Source: Streptomyces rugosispiralis (GTDB lineage Bacteria; Actinomycetota; Actinomycetes; Streptomycetales; Streptomycetaceae). From it: 64,000 nt of DNA. The DNA is taken from assembly GCF_024505145.1 (NCBI RefSeq), contig NZ_JANIAA010000002.1, positions 482,205 to 546,204 of the forward strand, in the 5' to 3' direction. The notes under the pieces were generated by a model. It was not told where the DNA came from. It saw only the letters and a list, made by a program, of their open reading frames with translations, and ran no database searches. The position numbers and the translations under genes were made by a program. Position 1 is the stretch's first letter; each line of letters starts with the position of its first letter. Below are positions 42,207 to 51,116 of the stretch, one piece after another.

Positions 42207-42301
42207 CGGGCCGACGCCGAGCTGGTCGTCGAAGGCGGCGCGGGCCCGGCGCGGCACGCCGAGGACGTCGCCCTGCCGGCCGGTGCGGTAGAGGGCGCGG
42301 G
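42207..42301 (-). pseudogene. SARP/AfsR-type BTAD fragment
   Basis: About 31 codons on the minus strand read RALYRTGRQGDVLGVPRRAR then AAFDDQLGVGP, matching the end of a bacterial transcriptional activation domain (usual ALYRxGRQADALxxYRRxRxxLxDELGVDP). Nothing before or after continues it. It is a relic of a pathway-type regulator. Confidence 0.5.
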
Positions 42302-42594
42302 CCGGCGGCCGGACCGTGGGACGAGATCGAAGACGTTCACGTCCCGGCGCACGGCGCCGGCCTCCTGAACCCGCGTCCATGGTCCTCGACGCGTCGATCC
42401 TGGTGGCCCTCCTGGCGCCGAGGGCGCGAACGGTGCGCAGCCGCTGTGTGACAACCGTGAGAAGCATGGTGAACAGATGAAGAAGGAACGGACTATATGG
42501 CCCCTGGGGCTGGCCGAGTTGTCTCTACGCGCGTAATTTTCACCTTCCCCCCACATGCTCATCCGCGCATCACGGCAAGACCAGGAGCGTCCTC
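42302..42594. other. upstream region of the secreted nuclease gene
   Basis: No gene. It should hold the promoter of the following gene. One GGTGAAC (reverse of a PHO-box half-site) occurs near 42469, but no second good repeat is present. Confidence 0.35.
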
Positions 42595-45027
42595 GTGTCC
42601 CCATCGACCCCCTCCCATGCGTCACGGCACAGATACGGCCGCCGCAACAGGCTGATCGCACTCGGTATCCCGGTCGGCCTCGCCGTGGCCGCCGTCCCCT
42701 TCGTGGCGCAGGGCGCCCCGTCCGCCGACGCGGTCGTCTCCGAGGTCTACGGGGGCGGCGGCAACTCCGGTGCCGACCTCACGGGCGACTTCATCGAGCT
42801 GGGCAACGCGGGCGGCGGGTCCTTCGACCTGAGCGGCTGGTCGGTCCAGTACATGAGCGGCTCGCCCGGGGCCTCCTCCACATGGCAGGTCACCCCGCTC
42901 AGCGGCTCCATACCCGCGTCCGGCCGTTATCTCGTCGCCGAGGCCAAGGGCTCCGGTGGCACCAAGGACCTCCCCGCGCCCGACGCCTCCGGTTCCATCG
43001 CGATGTCCGCGACCAGCGGCACGGTGGCCCTGGTGCACTCCACGAAGGCGCTGACCTGCCTCACCGCGGCCGACTGTGCCGCCGACGGCACCATCAAGGA
43101 CATGGTCGGCTACGGCACCGCGGCCATCCGTGAGGGGGCGCCGGCCACCGGAGCGGGCAACACCACCTCCGTGGCCCGGGGCGCTGCCCTCGCCGACACC
43201 GACGACAACGCGACGGACCTCACCGGCGGCGCGCCCACACCGGCCAACTCCGCCGGCCAGAGCGGCGGCGGGGACGCCTCGCCCACCCCCTCGCCCACCG
43301 ACACCACCCCCGGTGCGCTGCGCATCCATGACATCCAGGGCACCACCCGGGTCTCCCCGGAGTCGGGGAAGAGCGTGACCAACGTGCCCGGCATCGTGAC
43401 CGCCGTGCGCGCCACGGGCTCCTCGCGCGGCTTCTGGATCCAGGACCCCGAGCCGGACGACAACCCCGCGACCAGCGAGGGGGTCTTCGTCTTCACCGGC
43501 TCCGCCACGCCCACGGTCCGCGCCGGCGACTCCGTCCTCGTCTCGGCCAAGGTCTCCGAGTACACGCCCGGCGGAGTGGGCGGCGGCGCGCAGTCGGTCA
43601 CCGAGCTGACCGGCGCGACCACCGCCAAGCTCTCCTCCGGCAACCCGCTTCCGGCCGCCGAGACGATCGACGCCCGGACGATCCCCGAGGCGTACGCCCC
43701 GGACGCGAAGGGCGGCAGCATCAACCCGCTGCCGCTCAAGCCCTCGACGTACGCCCTGGACTGGCTGGAGTCCCGGGAGGGCATGCGGGTGCAGATCGGC
43801 ACCAGCCGGGTCGTCGGCGCCTCCAACGCGTACAACGAGACCTGGGTGACCACCAAGCCGGAGCAGAACCCGACCCCGCGCGGCGGCACCCTCTACGGCT
43901 CGTACGACAGCCAGAACTCCGGCCGGCTGCTCGTCACCACGCTGACCGGCGACACCCTGAACGCCAATGTGGGCGACACCCTGAGCGGCACGACCTCCGG
44001 CCCGCTGGACTACGCCAACTACGGCGGCTACACCCTCCAGGCCACCACGGTCGGCAAGGTCACCTCGGGCGGCATCAAGCCGGAAGTGGCGAAGCGGGGC
44101 AAGGACAACGAGCTGTCGGTGGCCACGTACAACGTGGAGAACCTCGACCCGACCGACCCGCAGGCGAAGTTCGACCGGCTGGCCAAGGGCATCGTCACCA
44201 ACCTGGCCTCGCCGGACATCGTGAGCCTGGAGGAGATCCAGGACAACAACGGCCCCAAGGACGACGGCACGGTCGCGGCGGACAAGACGCTTCAGCAGTT
44301 CACCGATGCGATCAAGGCGGCGGGCGGCCCGGCCTACGAGTGGCGTTCCATCGACCCGGTCGACAAGGCGGACGGAGGCGAACCCGGCGGCAATATCCGC
44401 ATCGCGTTCCTCTACAACCCGAAGCGCACCAGCTTCGTCGACATCCCCGGCGGCGACGCGACGACGGCGGTGAAGCCCGTCTCGACCGGTGCCAACGGCG
44501 TCACGCTGTCCGCCTCGCCCGGCCGGATCAACCCCACCTCCAGCGCCTGGAACAACAGCCGCAAGCCGCTGGTCGGGGAGTTCCGGTTCCGCGGCAAGCC
44601 GTACTTCGTGATCGGCAACCACTTCAACTCCAAGGGCGGCGACAAGCCCGTCCACGGTGTCGACCAGCCGCCGTCCCGCAGCTCCGAGACGCAGCGGGTG
44701 GCCCAGGCCAAGGAGGTCAACACCTTCGTCTCCGGTCTGCTCGCCAAGGACAAGAACGCGAAGGTCGTCGTGTTGGGCGACCTGAACGACTTCCCGTTCT
44801 CGCCCGCGGTCTCCGCCCTCACCAAGGGCAAGGTGCTGACCGACCTGATGGACAAGCTCCCGGCCGACGAGCGTTACAGCTACGTGTACGACGGCAACTC
44901 GCAGACCCTGGACCACATCCTGGTGAGCCCGGCCATCAAGCGGCCCGGATACGACGTGGTCCACATCAACGCGGAGTTCGCCGACCAGACCAGCGACCAC
45001 GACCCGCAGGTGGTCAACGTCGGCTGA
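42595..45027 (+). CDS. secreted ExeM/NucH-type nuclease with lamin-tail domain
   Basis: An 810-residue exported protein. Signal peptide (basic head, then IALGIPVGLAVAAVPFVAQG), lamin-tail domain (VVSEVYGGGGNSGADLTGDF, about 47-190), Pro/Thr linker near 225, OB-like domain, and a C-terminal endonuclease/exonuclease/phosphatase domain. Catalytic motifs there: VATYNVENLDP, VSLEEIQDN, IGNHFNSKGGD, VVLGDLNDFPFSP and DHILVSPA ... TSDHDPQVV. ExeM relatives are extracellular DNases used for nutrient phosphate and biofilm remodelling. Intact; GTG start; followed by a strong terminator. Confidence 0.92.
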   Translation: MSPSTPSHASRHRYGRRNRLIALGIPVGLAVAAVPFVAQGAPSADAVVSEVYGGGGNSGADLTGDFIELGNAGGGSFDLSGWSVQYMSGSPGASSTWQVTPLSGSIPASGRYLVAEAKGSGGTKDLPAPDASGSIAMSATSGTVALVHSTKALTCLTAADCAADGTIKDMVGYGTAAIREGAPATGAGNTTSVARGAALADTDDNATDLTGGAPTPANSAGQSGGGDASPTPSPTDTTPGALRIHDIQGTTRVSPESGKSVTNVPGIVTAVRATGSSRGFWIQDPEPDDNPATSEGVFVFTGSATPTVRAGDSVLVSAKVSEYTPGGVGGGAQSVTELTGATTAKLSSGNPLPAAETIDARTIPEAYAPDAKGGSINPLPLKPSTYALDWLESREGMRVQIGTSRVVGASNAYNETWVTTKPEQNPTPRGGTLYGSYDSQNSGRLLVTTLTGDTLNANVGDTLSGTTSGPLDYANYGGYTLQATTVGKVTSGGIKPEVAKRGKDNELSVATYNVENLDPTDPQAKFDRLAKGIVTNLASPDIVSLEEIQDNNGPKDDGTVAADKTLQQFTDAIKAAGGPAYEWRSIDPVDKADGGEPGGNIRIAFLYNPKRTSFVDIPGGDATTAVKPVSTGANGVTLSASPGRINPTSSAWNNSRKPLVGEFRFRGKPYFVIGNHFNSKGGDKPVHGVDQPPSRSSETQRVAQAKEVNTFVSGLLAKDKNAKVVVLGDLNDFPFSPAVSALTKGKVLTDLMDKLPADERYSYVYDGNSQTLDHILVSPAIKRPGYDVVHINAEFADQTSDHDPQVVNVG

Positions 45028-45078
45028 CACCCGGCCGCGAAAAGCGACCAAAAGCGGTGAAAACCCATGCGTGGGGCG

Positions 45079-45106
45079 AGGGGCCCGGTCATCGGACCGG
45101 GCCCCT
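45079..45106. terminator. hairpin terminator after the nuclease gene
   Basis: Perfect 12-bp stem (45079-45090 with 45095-45106) and 4-base loop, 52 bases after the nuclease stop. The following 45107-45404 shows no gene and should contain the desaturase promoter. Confidence 0.75.
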
Positions 45107-45404
45107 GCGGCTCTGGCAGCTACGGTGAGCGACCCCACCTCGACGGCAAGGTCCGGCGGAGCACAGGGCGACCCTCAACTGGCTGATCGCAGGCTGTGGC
45201 GGATCGACCGCCGCCGGCATGACCCGGGTGCTCCGGCGTGGTGGTCGCCCGGGGGCCGGGGCGTAGGTGTCGCTAACCCCCTTTGGGGCCCGGGGGCTGG
45301 CCCCCGTGCGGCCGGGGTGTTGACGCCATGGCGCCGCATGACTCCCGGTCCGTACGTTTAAGCAGGTCAGAGCCTTGCTGACCGATTCAGGACCGGAGCC
45401 CTCC

Positions 45405-46457
45405 ATGTCTCAGGCCACCGCGCCGTCTGTACCCACCGCACCCGTCGGCGCCACCGCGCAGCAGGGGAGCGAGTTCACTCCCCTGCTGCGGAAGGTCAGG
45501 GGACGAGGGCTGCTGGAGCGCCGCAAGGGCTGGTACGCGCGGATGATCATCGTGAACCTCCTAGCGCTGGCCGCCGTGGTGACAGCGTTCGTCCTCGCCG
45601 GGGACACCTGGTGGACGCTGCTGCTCGCCGTGCCGCTCGCCGTCCTGTCCGCCCGCACCGCCTACGTCGGCCACGACGCCGGGCACGCCCAGATCGCCGT
45701 CGGCCGCCGGGCGAACCGCGCCATCGGACTCCTCCACGGCAATCTGCTCCTGGGCATGAGCTACGCGTGGTGGAACGACAAGCACAACCGGCACCACGCC
45801 AACCCCAACCACATCGAGAAGGACCCGGACGTCGGCGCCGGCGCACTCGTGTGGACCGCGGAGCAGGCCGCCGTGCGCCGCGGATTCGCCCGGTGGGTCA
45901 CCCGCCACCAGGCCTGGCTGTTCTTCCCGATGCTGCTGCTCGAAGGCATCGCCCTGAAGGTGAGCAGTGTCCAGGACCTGCGGCGGCAGCCGATGCGCGA
46001 GCGGGCCGTCGAGGGCGCGCTGCTGGCGCTGCACATGGCCGGTTACGGCACCCTGCTGCTCGCCTGTCTGCCGGTGGGCAAGGCCGTCGCGTTCGCAACT
46101 CTCCATCAGGCGCTCTTCGGGCTCCACCTGGGAATGGCCTTCGCGCCCAACCACAAGGGCATGGACATGCCCGACCCGGCGGGCGAGCGCTGGGGCCATC
46201 TGCGCCGCCAGGTCCTGACCTCGCGGAACGTCCGGGGCGGGCCGGTCACGGACTGGCTCCTCGGCGGGCTGAACTACCAGATCGAACACCACCTCTTCCC
46301 GAACATGCCCAGGCCCCACCTCGGGCTCGTACAGCCCCTGGTCCGGGAACACTGCCGCAACCTCGGCCTCCCGTACGCCGAGACCGGGCTGCTCGACTCG
46401 TACCGGCAGGGGCTGCGGCACATGCACACCGTCGGCGGTGCGGCCCGGCCCGAATGA
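45405..46457 (+). CDS. membrane fatty acid desaturase
   Basis: A 350-residue acyl-lipid desaturase with the three diiron His boxes HDAGH (90-94), HNRHH (127-131) and QIEHH (about 298-302), plus hydrophobic pairs (MIIVNLLALAAVVTAFVLAG; TLLLAVPLAVLS). This is the DesA3/Delta-9-like actinobacterial group that unsaturates membrane acyl chains. The ATG at 45405 is preferred over 45375 because GGAG precedes it. No desaturase reductase gene adjoins it. Confidence 0.92.
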   Translation: MSQATAPSVPTAPVGATAQQGSEFTPLLRKVRGRGLLERRKGWYARMIIVNLLALAAVVTAFVLAGDTWWTLLLAVPLAVLSARTAYVGHDAGHAQIAVGRRANRAIGLLHGNLLLGMSYAWWNDKHNRHHANPNHIEKDPDVGAGALVWTAEQAAVRRGFARWVTRHQAWLFFPMLLLEGIALKVSSVQDLRRQPMRERAVEGALLALHMAGYGTLLLACLPVGKAVAFATLHQALFGLHLGMAFAPNHKGMDMPDPAGERWGHLRRQVLTSRNVRGGPVTDWLLGGLNYQIEHHLFPNMPRPHLGLVQPLVREHCRNLGLPYAETGLLDSYRQGLRHMHTVGGAARPE

Positions 46458-46489
46458 GAGCGCCGTCGGCCGCGGCTGAGCAGGAGTGG

Positions 46490-47338
46490 TCAGCGCGCCG
46501 TCGTGAGGTAGCCGTTCACGAGCGCGAGGCTGTGGGCACGCAGGGCCGCTCTGGCGTGTTCGTCGTAAGCCTGACCGGTCGGGCGGGCGGGCCGGAGGCG
46601 GTCGAAGAACTGGCCGGTGGTGCCTTCCAGAGCGGGATCGACGGCGAGTCGGCGGGTGGCGTCGACCCCGGACTCCAGGGTGTCGGCGGTGACGCCGATC
46701 TCGGACAGGACGATTTTGGTCGGCATGTAGGTGCCGGGGTGCAGGCAGGTGGCGGTCAGTTCGGTGGGCGCGAACCGTCCGGCGAGGTCGAAGCAGTGCA
46801 TGATCTGCGCGAGTTTGCTCTGGCCGTAGGCGCGGGTGCCCGAGTATCCGCGTTCGAGCATGAGGTCGTCGAAATCGAGCGGATGCTGGCCCAGGGACGA
46901 GACGTGGATGACGCGGGCGGCGTGCTCCGGGGTCGCGGAGGCGCGCAGGAGCGGGAGCAGGTTCTCGGTGAGAACGAAGGCCGCGAGGTAGTTCACCGCG
47001 AAGCGCAGCTCATGGCCGTCGCGGCTGGTGCGGCGCTCGCGTCCGTCGGGCTCGCCGGAGCCGATGCCCGCGTTGTTCACGAGTACGTCGAGATTGCCGA
47101 CGCTGTCCGCGATCGTGTCGGCCAGCCGGGCCACCTGGGCGAGGTCGGACAGATCGGCGGTCGCGGTGACGGGTGCGGCGGCGCCCGCGCGTTCTGTCTC
47201 GGCGACGACCCGTTCGAGTTTGGCGGGGTCGCGGCCGTGCAGGACGAGTCGGACGTCGCGGTCGGCCGCGAGGCGCACGGCGAGGGCGCGGCCGAGGCCG
47301 TCGGTGGCGCCGGTGATGGCGATGGTCGTGGTGGTCAA
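46490..47338 (-). CDS. short-chain dehydrogenase (retinol-dehydrogenase-like)
   Basis: A 282-residue SDR with IAITGATDGLGRALAVRLA, LVNNAGIGSG, catalytic Ser in HVSSLGQHP and YxxxK in AYGQSKLAQIM, and a long C-terminus (GTTGQFFDRLRPARP) as in retinol-dehydrogenase/WWOX-like SDRs. The TTG start overlaps the TetR stop (TTGA), so the two are one operon and the regulator probably controls it. Confidence 0.9.
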   Translation of the reverse strand: MTTTTIAITGATDGLGRALAVRLAADRDVRLVLHGRDPAKLERVVAETERAGAAAPVTATADLSDLAQVARLADTIADSVGNLDVLVNNAGIGSGEPDGRERRTSRDGHELRFAVNYLAAFVLTENLLPLLRASATPEHAARVIHVSSLGQHPLDFDDLMLERGYSGTRAYGQSKLAQIMHCFDLAGRFAPTELTATCLHPGTYMPTKIVLSEIGVTADTLESGVDATRRLAVDPALEGTTGQFFDRLRPARPTGQAYDEHARAALRAHSLALVNGYLTTAR

Positions 47339-47964
47339 GCCAGTTCCTCCGGAGTGAGACTGCGGGTGAGGAGGTCGATGAGGGCGTCGGCGAGGGCATG
47401 CGGGGCCGCGTCGGCGGAGCCGGAATCGAGCGGTGGAGGTGCGGCAAGCACCTCGTACCAGAGGAGGCCGAAGACGAGCCGGGCGTCGAGCGCCGGTGAA
47501 CGGCCTGCCGGGAAATCCCCCCGCTCGACGGCGCGGCTCGCCAGGACCTCGAAGGCGGCGCGGCGGCGGGCGAGGAACTGTTCACGGAAGCACGCGCCGA
47601 ACTCCGGGTCGATCTGCGCCTGGGCCATCAGCGTGCGCATCACGCGCATCACCGAGGGGTTCAGGCCCAGCACGAACGACCGATCGAGGAACTGGCGCAG
47701 GTCTGCCGCGTAGCTGCCGTGGTCGTCGAGCCCGATCTGGACGTCGGCCTTGAGTGCCAGCGCGTCGAGCAGCACATCGGCCTTGGACGGCCACCAGCGA
47801 TAGATGGTCTGCTTGCCGGTGCCTGCCCGCGCGGCGATTCCCTCCACCGTCAGGCCCGGATAGCCGAGTTCGACCGTTAGCTCCCAGGCGGCGGTGAGGA
47901 TCGCGGTGCGGCTGCTCTCGCTGCGCTTGCGGCCGGGACGGACCGGCTCGGGTACGGACGGCAT
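47335..47964 (-). CDS. TetR-family regulator of the SDR gene
   Basis: A 209-residue TetR protein with HTH in SSRTAILTAAWELTVELGYP and IAARAGTGKQTIYRWWPSKA, and the TetR_C-like FLDRSFVLGLNPSVMRVMRT. First gene of a two-gene operon with the SDR. A 7-bp-arm inverted repeat lies 21 bases upstream of its start (47985-48006), consistent with autoregulation. Confidence 0.9.
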   Translation of the reverse strand: MPSVPEPVRPGRKRSESSRTAILTAAWELTVELGYPGLTVEGIAARAGTGKQTIYRWWPSKADVLLDALALKADVQIGLDDHGSYAADLRQFLDRSFVLGLNPSVMRVMRTLMAQAQIDPEFGACFREQFLARRRAAFEVLASRAVERGDFPAGRSPALDARLVFGLLWYEVLAAPPPLDSGSADAAPHALADALIDLLTRSLTPEELA

Positions 47965-47984
47965 GGTTCTGAGACTACATGAAT

Positions 47985-48006
47985 CGAACCGAGACGTACC
48001 GGTTCG
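47985..48006. promoter_or_regulatory. candidate TetR operator
   Basis: Inverted repeat CGAACCG-AGACGTAC-CGGTTCG just upstream of the TetR start at 47964, within the expected promoter. The flanks also show partial symmetry (GAAT/TAATC). Confidence 0.5.
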
Positions 48007-48069
48007 TAATCGGGGAATGGCGGGCGGTCGCGGGGCCGGTCGCCGACGTTGCGGCCGGCCCCGCGGCCG

Positions 48070-48456
48070 TCACCGCGGCGCGGGGGCGGCCCAGGCGACG
48101 AGCTGGAGGATGACGCCGTTGGGGTCGGTGACCTGGAAGAGGCGCTCACCCCAGGGCTCTTCGCGCAGCGGCATGGTGATGGGGGCGCCCTCGCTCCGCA
48201 GCCGCTCGTACTCGGCGTCCAGATCGTCCACGGTGAACGCGATGATCACGCCTGCGGCGTGCTGGTCCCGGAAGCCTTCGGGCAGGACGTCGATACCGCG
48301 CCGCAAGAAGATCACGCCGGCCGCGCCCTCGCGGACCAGTGAGGCGAAGCCGTCGGCGGCCGTGGCTTCCTGGAAGCCGAAGTGCTTGACCAGGAACGCG
48401 GCGGATGTGGGGACGTCGTCAACGGTCAGGGAGATGGCGGTGGAGGTGATGTGCAT
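48070..48456 (-). CDS. VOC-family (glyoxalase/bleomycin-resistance-like) protein
   Basis: A 128-residue vicinal-oxygen-chelate protein with two beta-alpha-beta-beta-beta modules: TAISLTVDDVPTSAAFLVKH and IAFTVDDLDAEYERLRSEGA, ending in QVTDPNGVILQLV with a metal-site Gln/Glu position. It may isomerise, cleave or simply bind a small molecule. It is transcribed divergently from a TetR gene, with a long palindrome between them. Confidence 0.85.
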   Translation of the reverse strand: MHITSTAISLTVDDVPTSAAFLVKHFGFQEATAADGFASLVREGAAGVIFLRRGIDVLPEGFRDQHAAGVIIAFTVDDLDAEYERLRSEGAPITMPLREEPWGERLFQVTDPNGVILQLVAWAAPAPR

Positions 48457-48479
48457 GACCTGTCCTGGGGTGAGGAGTT

Positions 48480-48516
48480 ATCTCTATACGCAGTACATTG
48501 TACTGCGTATAGAGAT
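48480..48516. promoter_or_regulatory. 37-bp TetR operator with 17-bp perfect arms
   Basis: Arms 48480-48496 and 48500-48516 are perfect reverse complements with only ATT between them (inner part GCAGTAC-ATT-GTACTGC). It lies between the divergent VOC (start 48456) and TetR (start 48551) genes and could hold one or two repressor dimers and control both. Confidence 0.75.
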
Positions 48517-48550
48517 GGAGGGCGAGGAGCCAAGGATCTGAACAGGAAGA

Positions 48551-49327
48551 ATGGAGCCCATGGCCAAGGAACACGGGGGCACGAGCGACCCGGCCCGCAT
48601 TCTGGAACTGCTGTGGCGAGAGCCCGGACACGGAGATGCCCGCCGCGGCCCCAAGCAGGGTCTGACGGTCGACGCCGTCGTCAGGGTCGCCGTCGAACTC
48701 GCGGACGCCGACGGCCTGGAGGCCCTGACCATGCGCGGCATCGCCCGGCAGTTGGGCGTGACGCCGATGACGCTCTACACCTACGTCCCGGGCAAGGCGG
48801 AACTGCTCGACCTCATGCTGGACTCCGTGTACCTGGAGATGCCACGAGGCGACCGGTCGGCGGCCCCGTGGCGCAGAAGGGTGGAGGCCGTCGCGCACGA
48901 GAACCGCGATCTGTACAACCGCCACCCCTGGGTGGCGACGATGTCCACGGCGCGCCCGCCGCTGGGCCCCGGCCTCATGACCAAGTACGAACACGAACTG
49001 GCCGCGTTCGACGGCCTGGGGCTCGACGACGTGGAGATGGACGCGGCCCTCACCCTCCTGCTCGGCTTCGTCCACTCCGTCGCCCGCGCGACCCTCGACA
49101 CCCAGGCCGCCGCCCGCGACAGCGTGATGTCCGACCAGCAGTGGTGGGCCGCCAACGAACCGCTCCTGACCCAGGTTTTCGATCCCGCCCGATTCCCCCT
49201 CGCGGCGCGGGTCGGAAGCGCCGCGGGGGCAGCACACCAGAGCATGTACGACCCCGAACACGCCTTCGCCTTCGGACTGCGGCGGATCCTGGACGGCCTC
49301 GCCCACCTCATGAGCCGTACCCGCTGA
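48551..49327 (+). CDS. TetR-family regulator with tetracycline-repressor-like C-terminal domain
   Basis: A 258-residue regulator. HTH: LTVDAVVRVAVELADADGLE, MRGIARQLGVTPMTLYTYVP, preceded by a 40-residue extension typical of this actinobacterial subgroup. The C-terminal TetR_C domain has RRRVEAVAHENRDLYNRHPW and LTLLLGFVHSVARATLD. Start at 48551; an ATG three codons later is possible. It should bind the 48480-48516 palindrome and control the VOC gene. Its 3' end overlaps the convergent GlxA remnant by 20 bases. Confidence 0.9.
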   Translation: MEPMAKEHGGTSDPARILELLWREPGHGDARRGPKQGLTVDAVVRVAVELADADGLEALTMRGIARQLGVTPMTLYTYVPGKAELLDLMLDSVYLEMPRGDRSAAPWRRRVEAVAHENRDLYNRHPWVATMSTARPPLGPGLMTKYEHELAAFDGLGLDDVEMDAALTLLLGFVHSVARATLDTQAAARDSVMSDQQWWAANEPLLTQVFDPARFPLAARVGSAAGAAHQSMYDPEHAFAFGLRRILDGLAHLMSRTR

Positions 49328-50255
49328 CAACCCCGGCGCCATTCCGCGCCATTCCGCCTGCGTGACCGCCGCCGGGACACGCGTTGTCGATACCGGTCGG
49401 CCAGGAGGGTGTGGGGTGGGCTCGGGTGCGGTATCCGCGCCGGTAGGCCGATGGAGTGGTGTGCGGCGCGGCTGTCATGCGTTTGCGCAGGTTGGTGCCG
49501 GTTCCGAAGCCTGCTTGGCGAGCCACTTCGTCGACCGGGAGTTCGGTTGCCTCCAGGAGGTGCCGGGCGTGGTCGAGACGGGCCTGGTTCAGCCACCCCA
49601 CTGGCGACAGACCGGTCTCCTGCCGGAAGCGGCGGGTGAACGTCCGCACGCTCATATGCGCTTCGGCGGCCAACTCGGCCAGTGTGTGAGTCTGGTCGAG
49701 CCGGGCCAGCATCCGGGCCCTGGCGGTCGCCGTCGACGTACCGGCGTCTTTCGCCACCGGCCGGTCGACGAACTGCGCCTGCCCGTTGTCGTGCACCGCG
49801 GCGACGACGTTGAGGCGCGCCACGCGGTTCGCTACGGCGCTGCCGTGATCGTCGCGGACCAGGTGCAGGCAGAGGTCGATCGCGGCCGCGCCACCGGCGG
49901 AGGTGAGCACGCCGTCGTCCTCGACGAAGAGGGCATCGACGTCGAGGTTCACCTGGGGGAAGCGCCGCCGGAACAGGTCGGCGTAGGCCCAGTGGGTCGT
50001 GGCCCGTCGGCCGTCAAGGAGCCCGGCGGCCGCGAGGACGAAAGTCCCGGTGCACAAGGACACGATGCGAGCATGCCGCGCGGCGGCGCGCAGTGCCGCG
50101 GCGGTGCGCGGCTCGAGCTCGCCCGCGTCGCGCAGGCCCGGTGCGTGGGAACCCGCGACGATCACGGTGTCCGCCGCCGGCAGCTCCCCGATGTCGCCCC
50201 GCGGGGCAACTCCGTATCCGGCCGTCGTCGGCGCGGTCCGGCCGTCGGGGGTCAC
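49308..50255 (-). pseudogene. GlxA-type AraC regulator, N-terminally truncated
   Basis: A DJ-1/PfpI-like domain (ADTVIVAGSHAPGL, nucleophile elbow SLCTGTFVLAAAGLLDG) followed by two AraC HTH motifs (LAAEAHMSVRTFTRRF, DEVARQAGFGTGTNLRKRM). GlxA proteins are about 320-330 residues before any C-terminal extension; here the first 60-70 residues of the DJ-1 domain are missing and the frame begins at TAPTTAGYGV. The break coincides with the break of the divergent hydrolase gene. A shortened protein could still be made from the GTG at 50255. Confidence 0.7.
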
Positions 50256-51027
50256 GGTCCACGACCACTACACCCAAGGCGGGTTGCGGCTACGCGTCTA
50301 CCGCACGGCCGGCACAGACGTGCAGCCGCTGATCCTGCTGTTCCACTCCGGGGGTTTCGTACACGGCCGGCCTGAGACGGAGGAAGCACGCGCGCTGCGC
50401 TACGCCACGGACGTCGGCGCGGTCGTGGTGTCGGTGGACTACCGGCACGCTCCGGAGCATCCCTACCCAGCCGCCGTCGAGGACGCGTACGCCGGCCTCC
50501 TGTGGGCCGTCGAACACGCCACCGAACTCGGAGCCGACCCGCGGAAACTGGCCGTGGCCGGATGCAGCGCGGGCGGCGCGCTCGCCGCGGCGACCGCACT
50601 GCGCGCCCGTGACACCGCCGGACCCGCCATCCGATTCCAACTGCTGATCTACCCGGGACTCGACGACCGCCTCGACACCCCCTCAGCACGCGACTTCACC
50701 GGCATCCCCGTGCTGACCCGCTTCGCCCTCCGGCGCGTATGGGACTACTACCGCCCCGACGGCGCTCCCGACGGATACGCCGCCCCGGCCCGCGCCGCCG
50801 ACCTCACCGGCCTGCCACCGACACTGATGGTGGTCGCGGAGGTGGGCCCGGTGCGGGACGAGAACATCGCCTATGCCGCCCGGCTCAGCCGCGCCGGAGT
50901 CGACACCGAACTCGTGCAGGTCCCCGGCGCCGTGCACGGCGTTGACCTGATGTTCGCCCATACCGCCATCGGCGAGCGCGGCCTCGCCACCCAGGTACGG
51001 GCACTCCGAGAGGCCCTGCACCGCTGA
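50248..51027 (+). pseudogene. HSL-family alpha/beta hydrolase, N-terminally truncated
   Basis: The frame encodes VHDHYTQGGLRLRVYR, LILLFHSGGFVHGRPE, VSVDYRHAPEHPYPAAVEDA, the nucleophile elbow GCSAGGALAA and the His in AVHGVDL. The lid region and start codon are missing, and no good start is in frame near the break. The oxyanion motif HGGG has become HSGG, and the position of the catalytic Asp (usual DPLRDE) reads GPVRDE, so the triad is broken. This supports loss of function. Confidence 0.7.
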
Positions 51028-51116
51028 GCCGCGGAGGCATGACACCCCACTGGCCCCCGGCGGCACGGTTCGGCGAAACCGGTGCTCCGGGGTGCGCCGC
51101 GCCGTCGGCGGTGTGC

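Noticed and set aside
42460..42480. PHO box upstream of the nuclease gene
   Set aside because: Only one GTTCACC half-site is present; the repeat 11 bases away does not match, so PhoP control is not supported.
42622..45138. 838-codon minus-strand ORF opposite the secreted nuclease
   Set aside because: Shadow of a gene with signal peptide, domains and catalytic motifs; it also starts inside the terminator.
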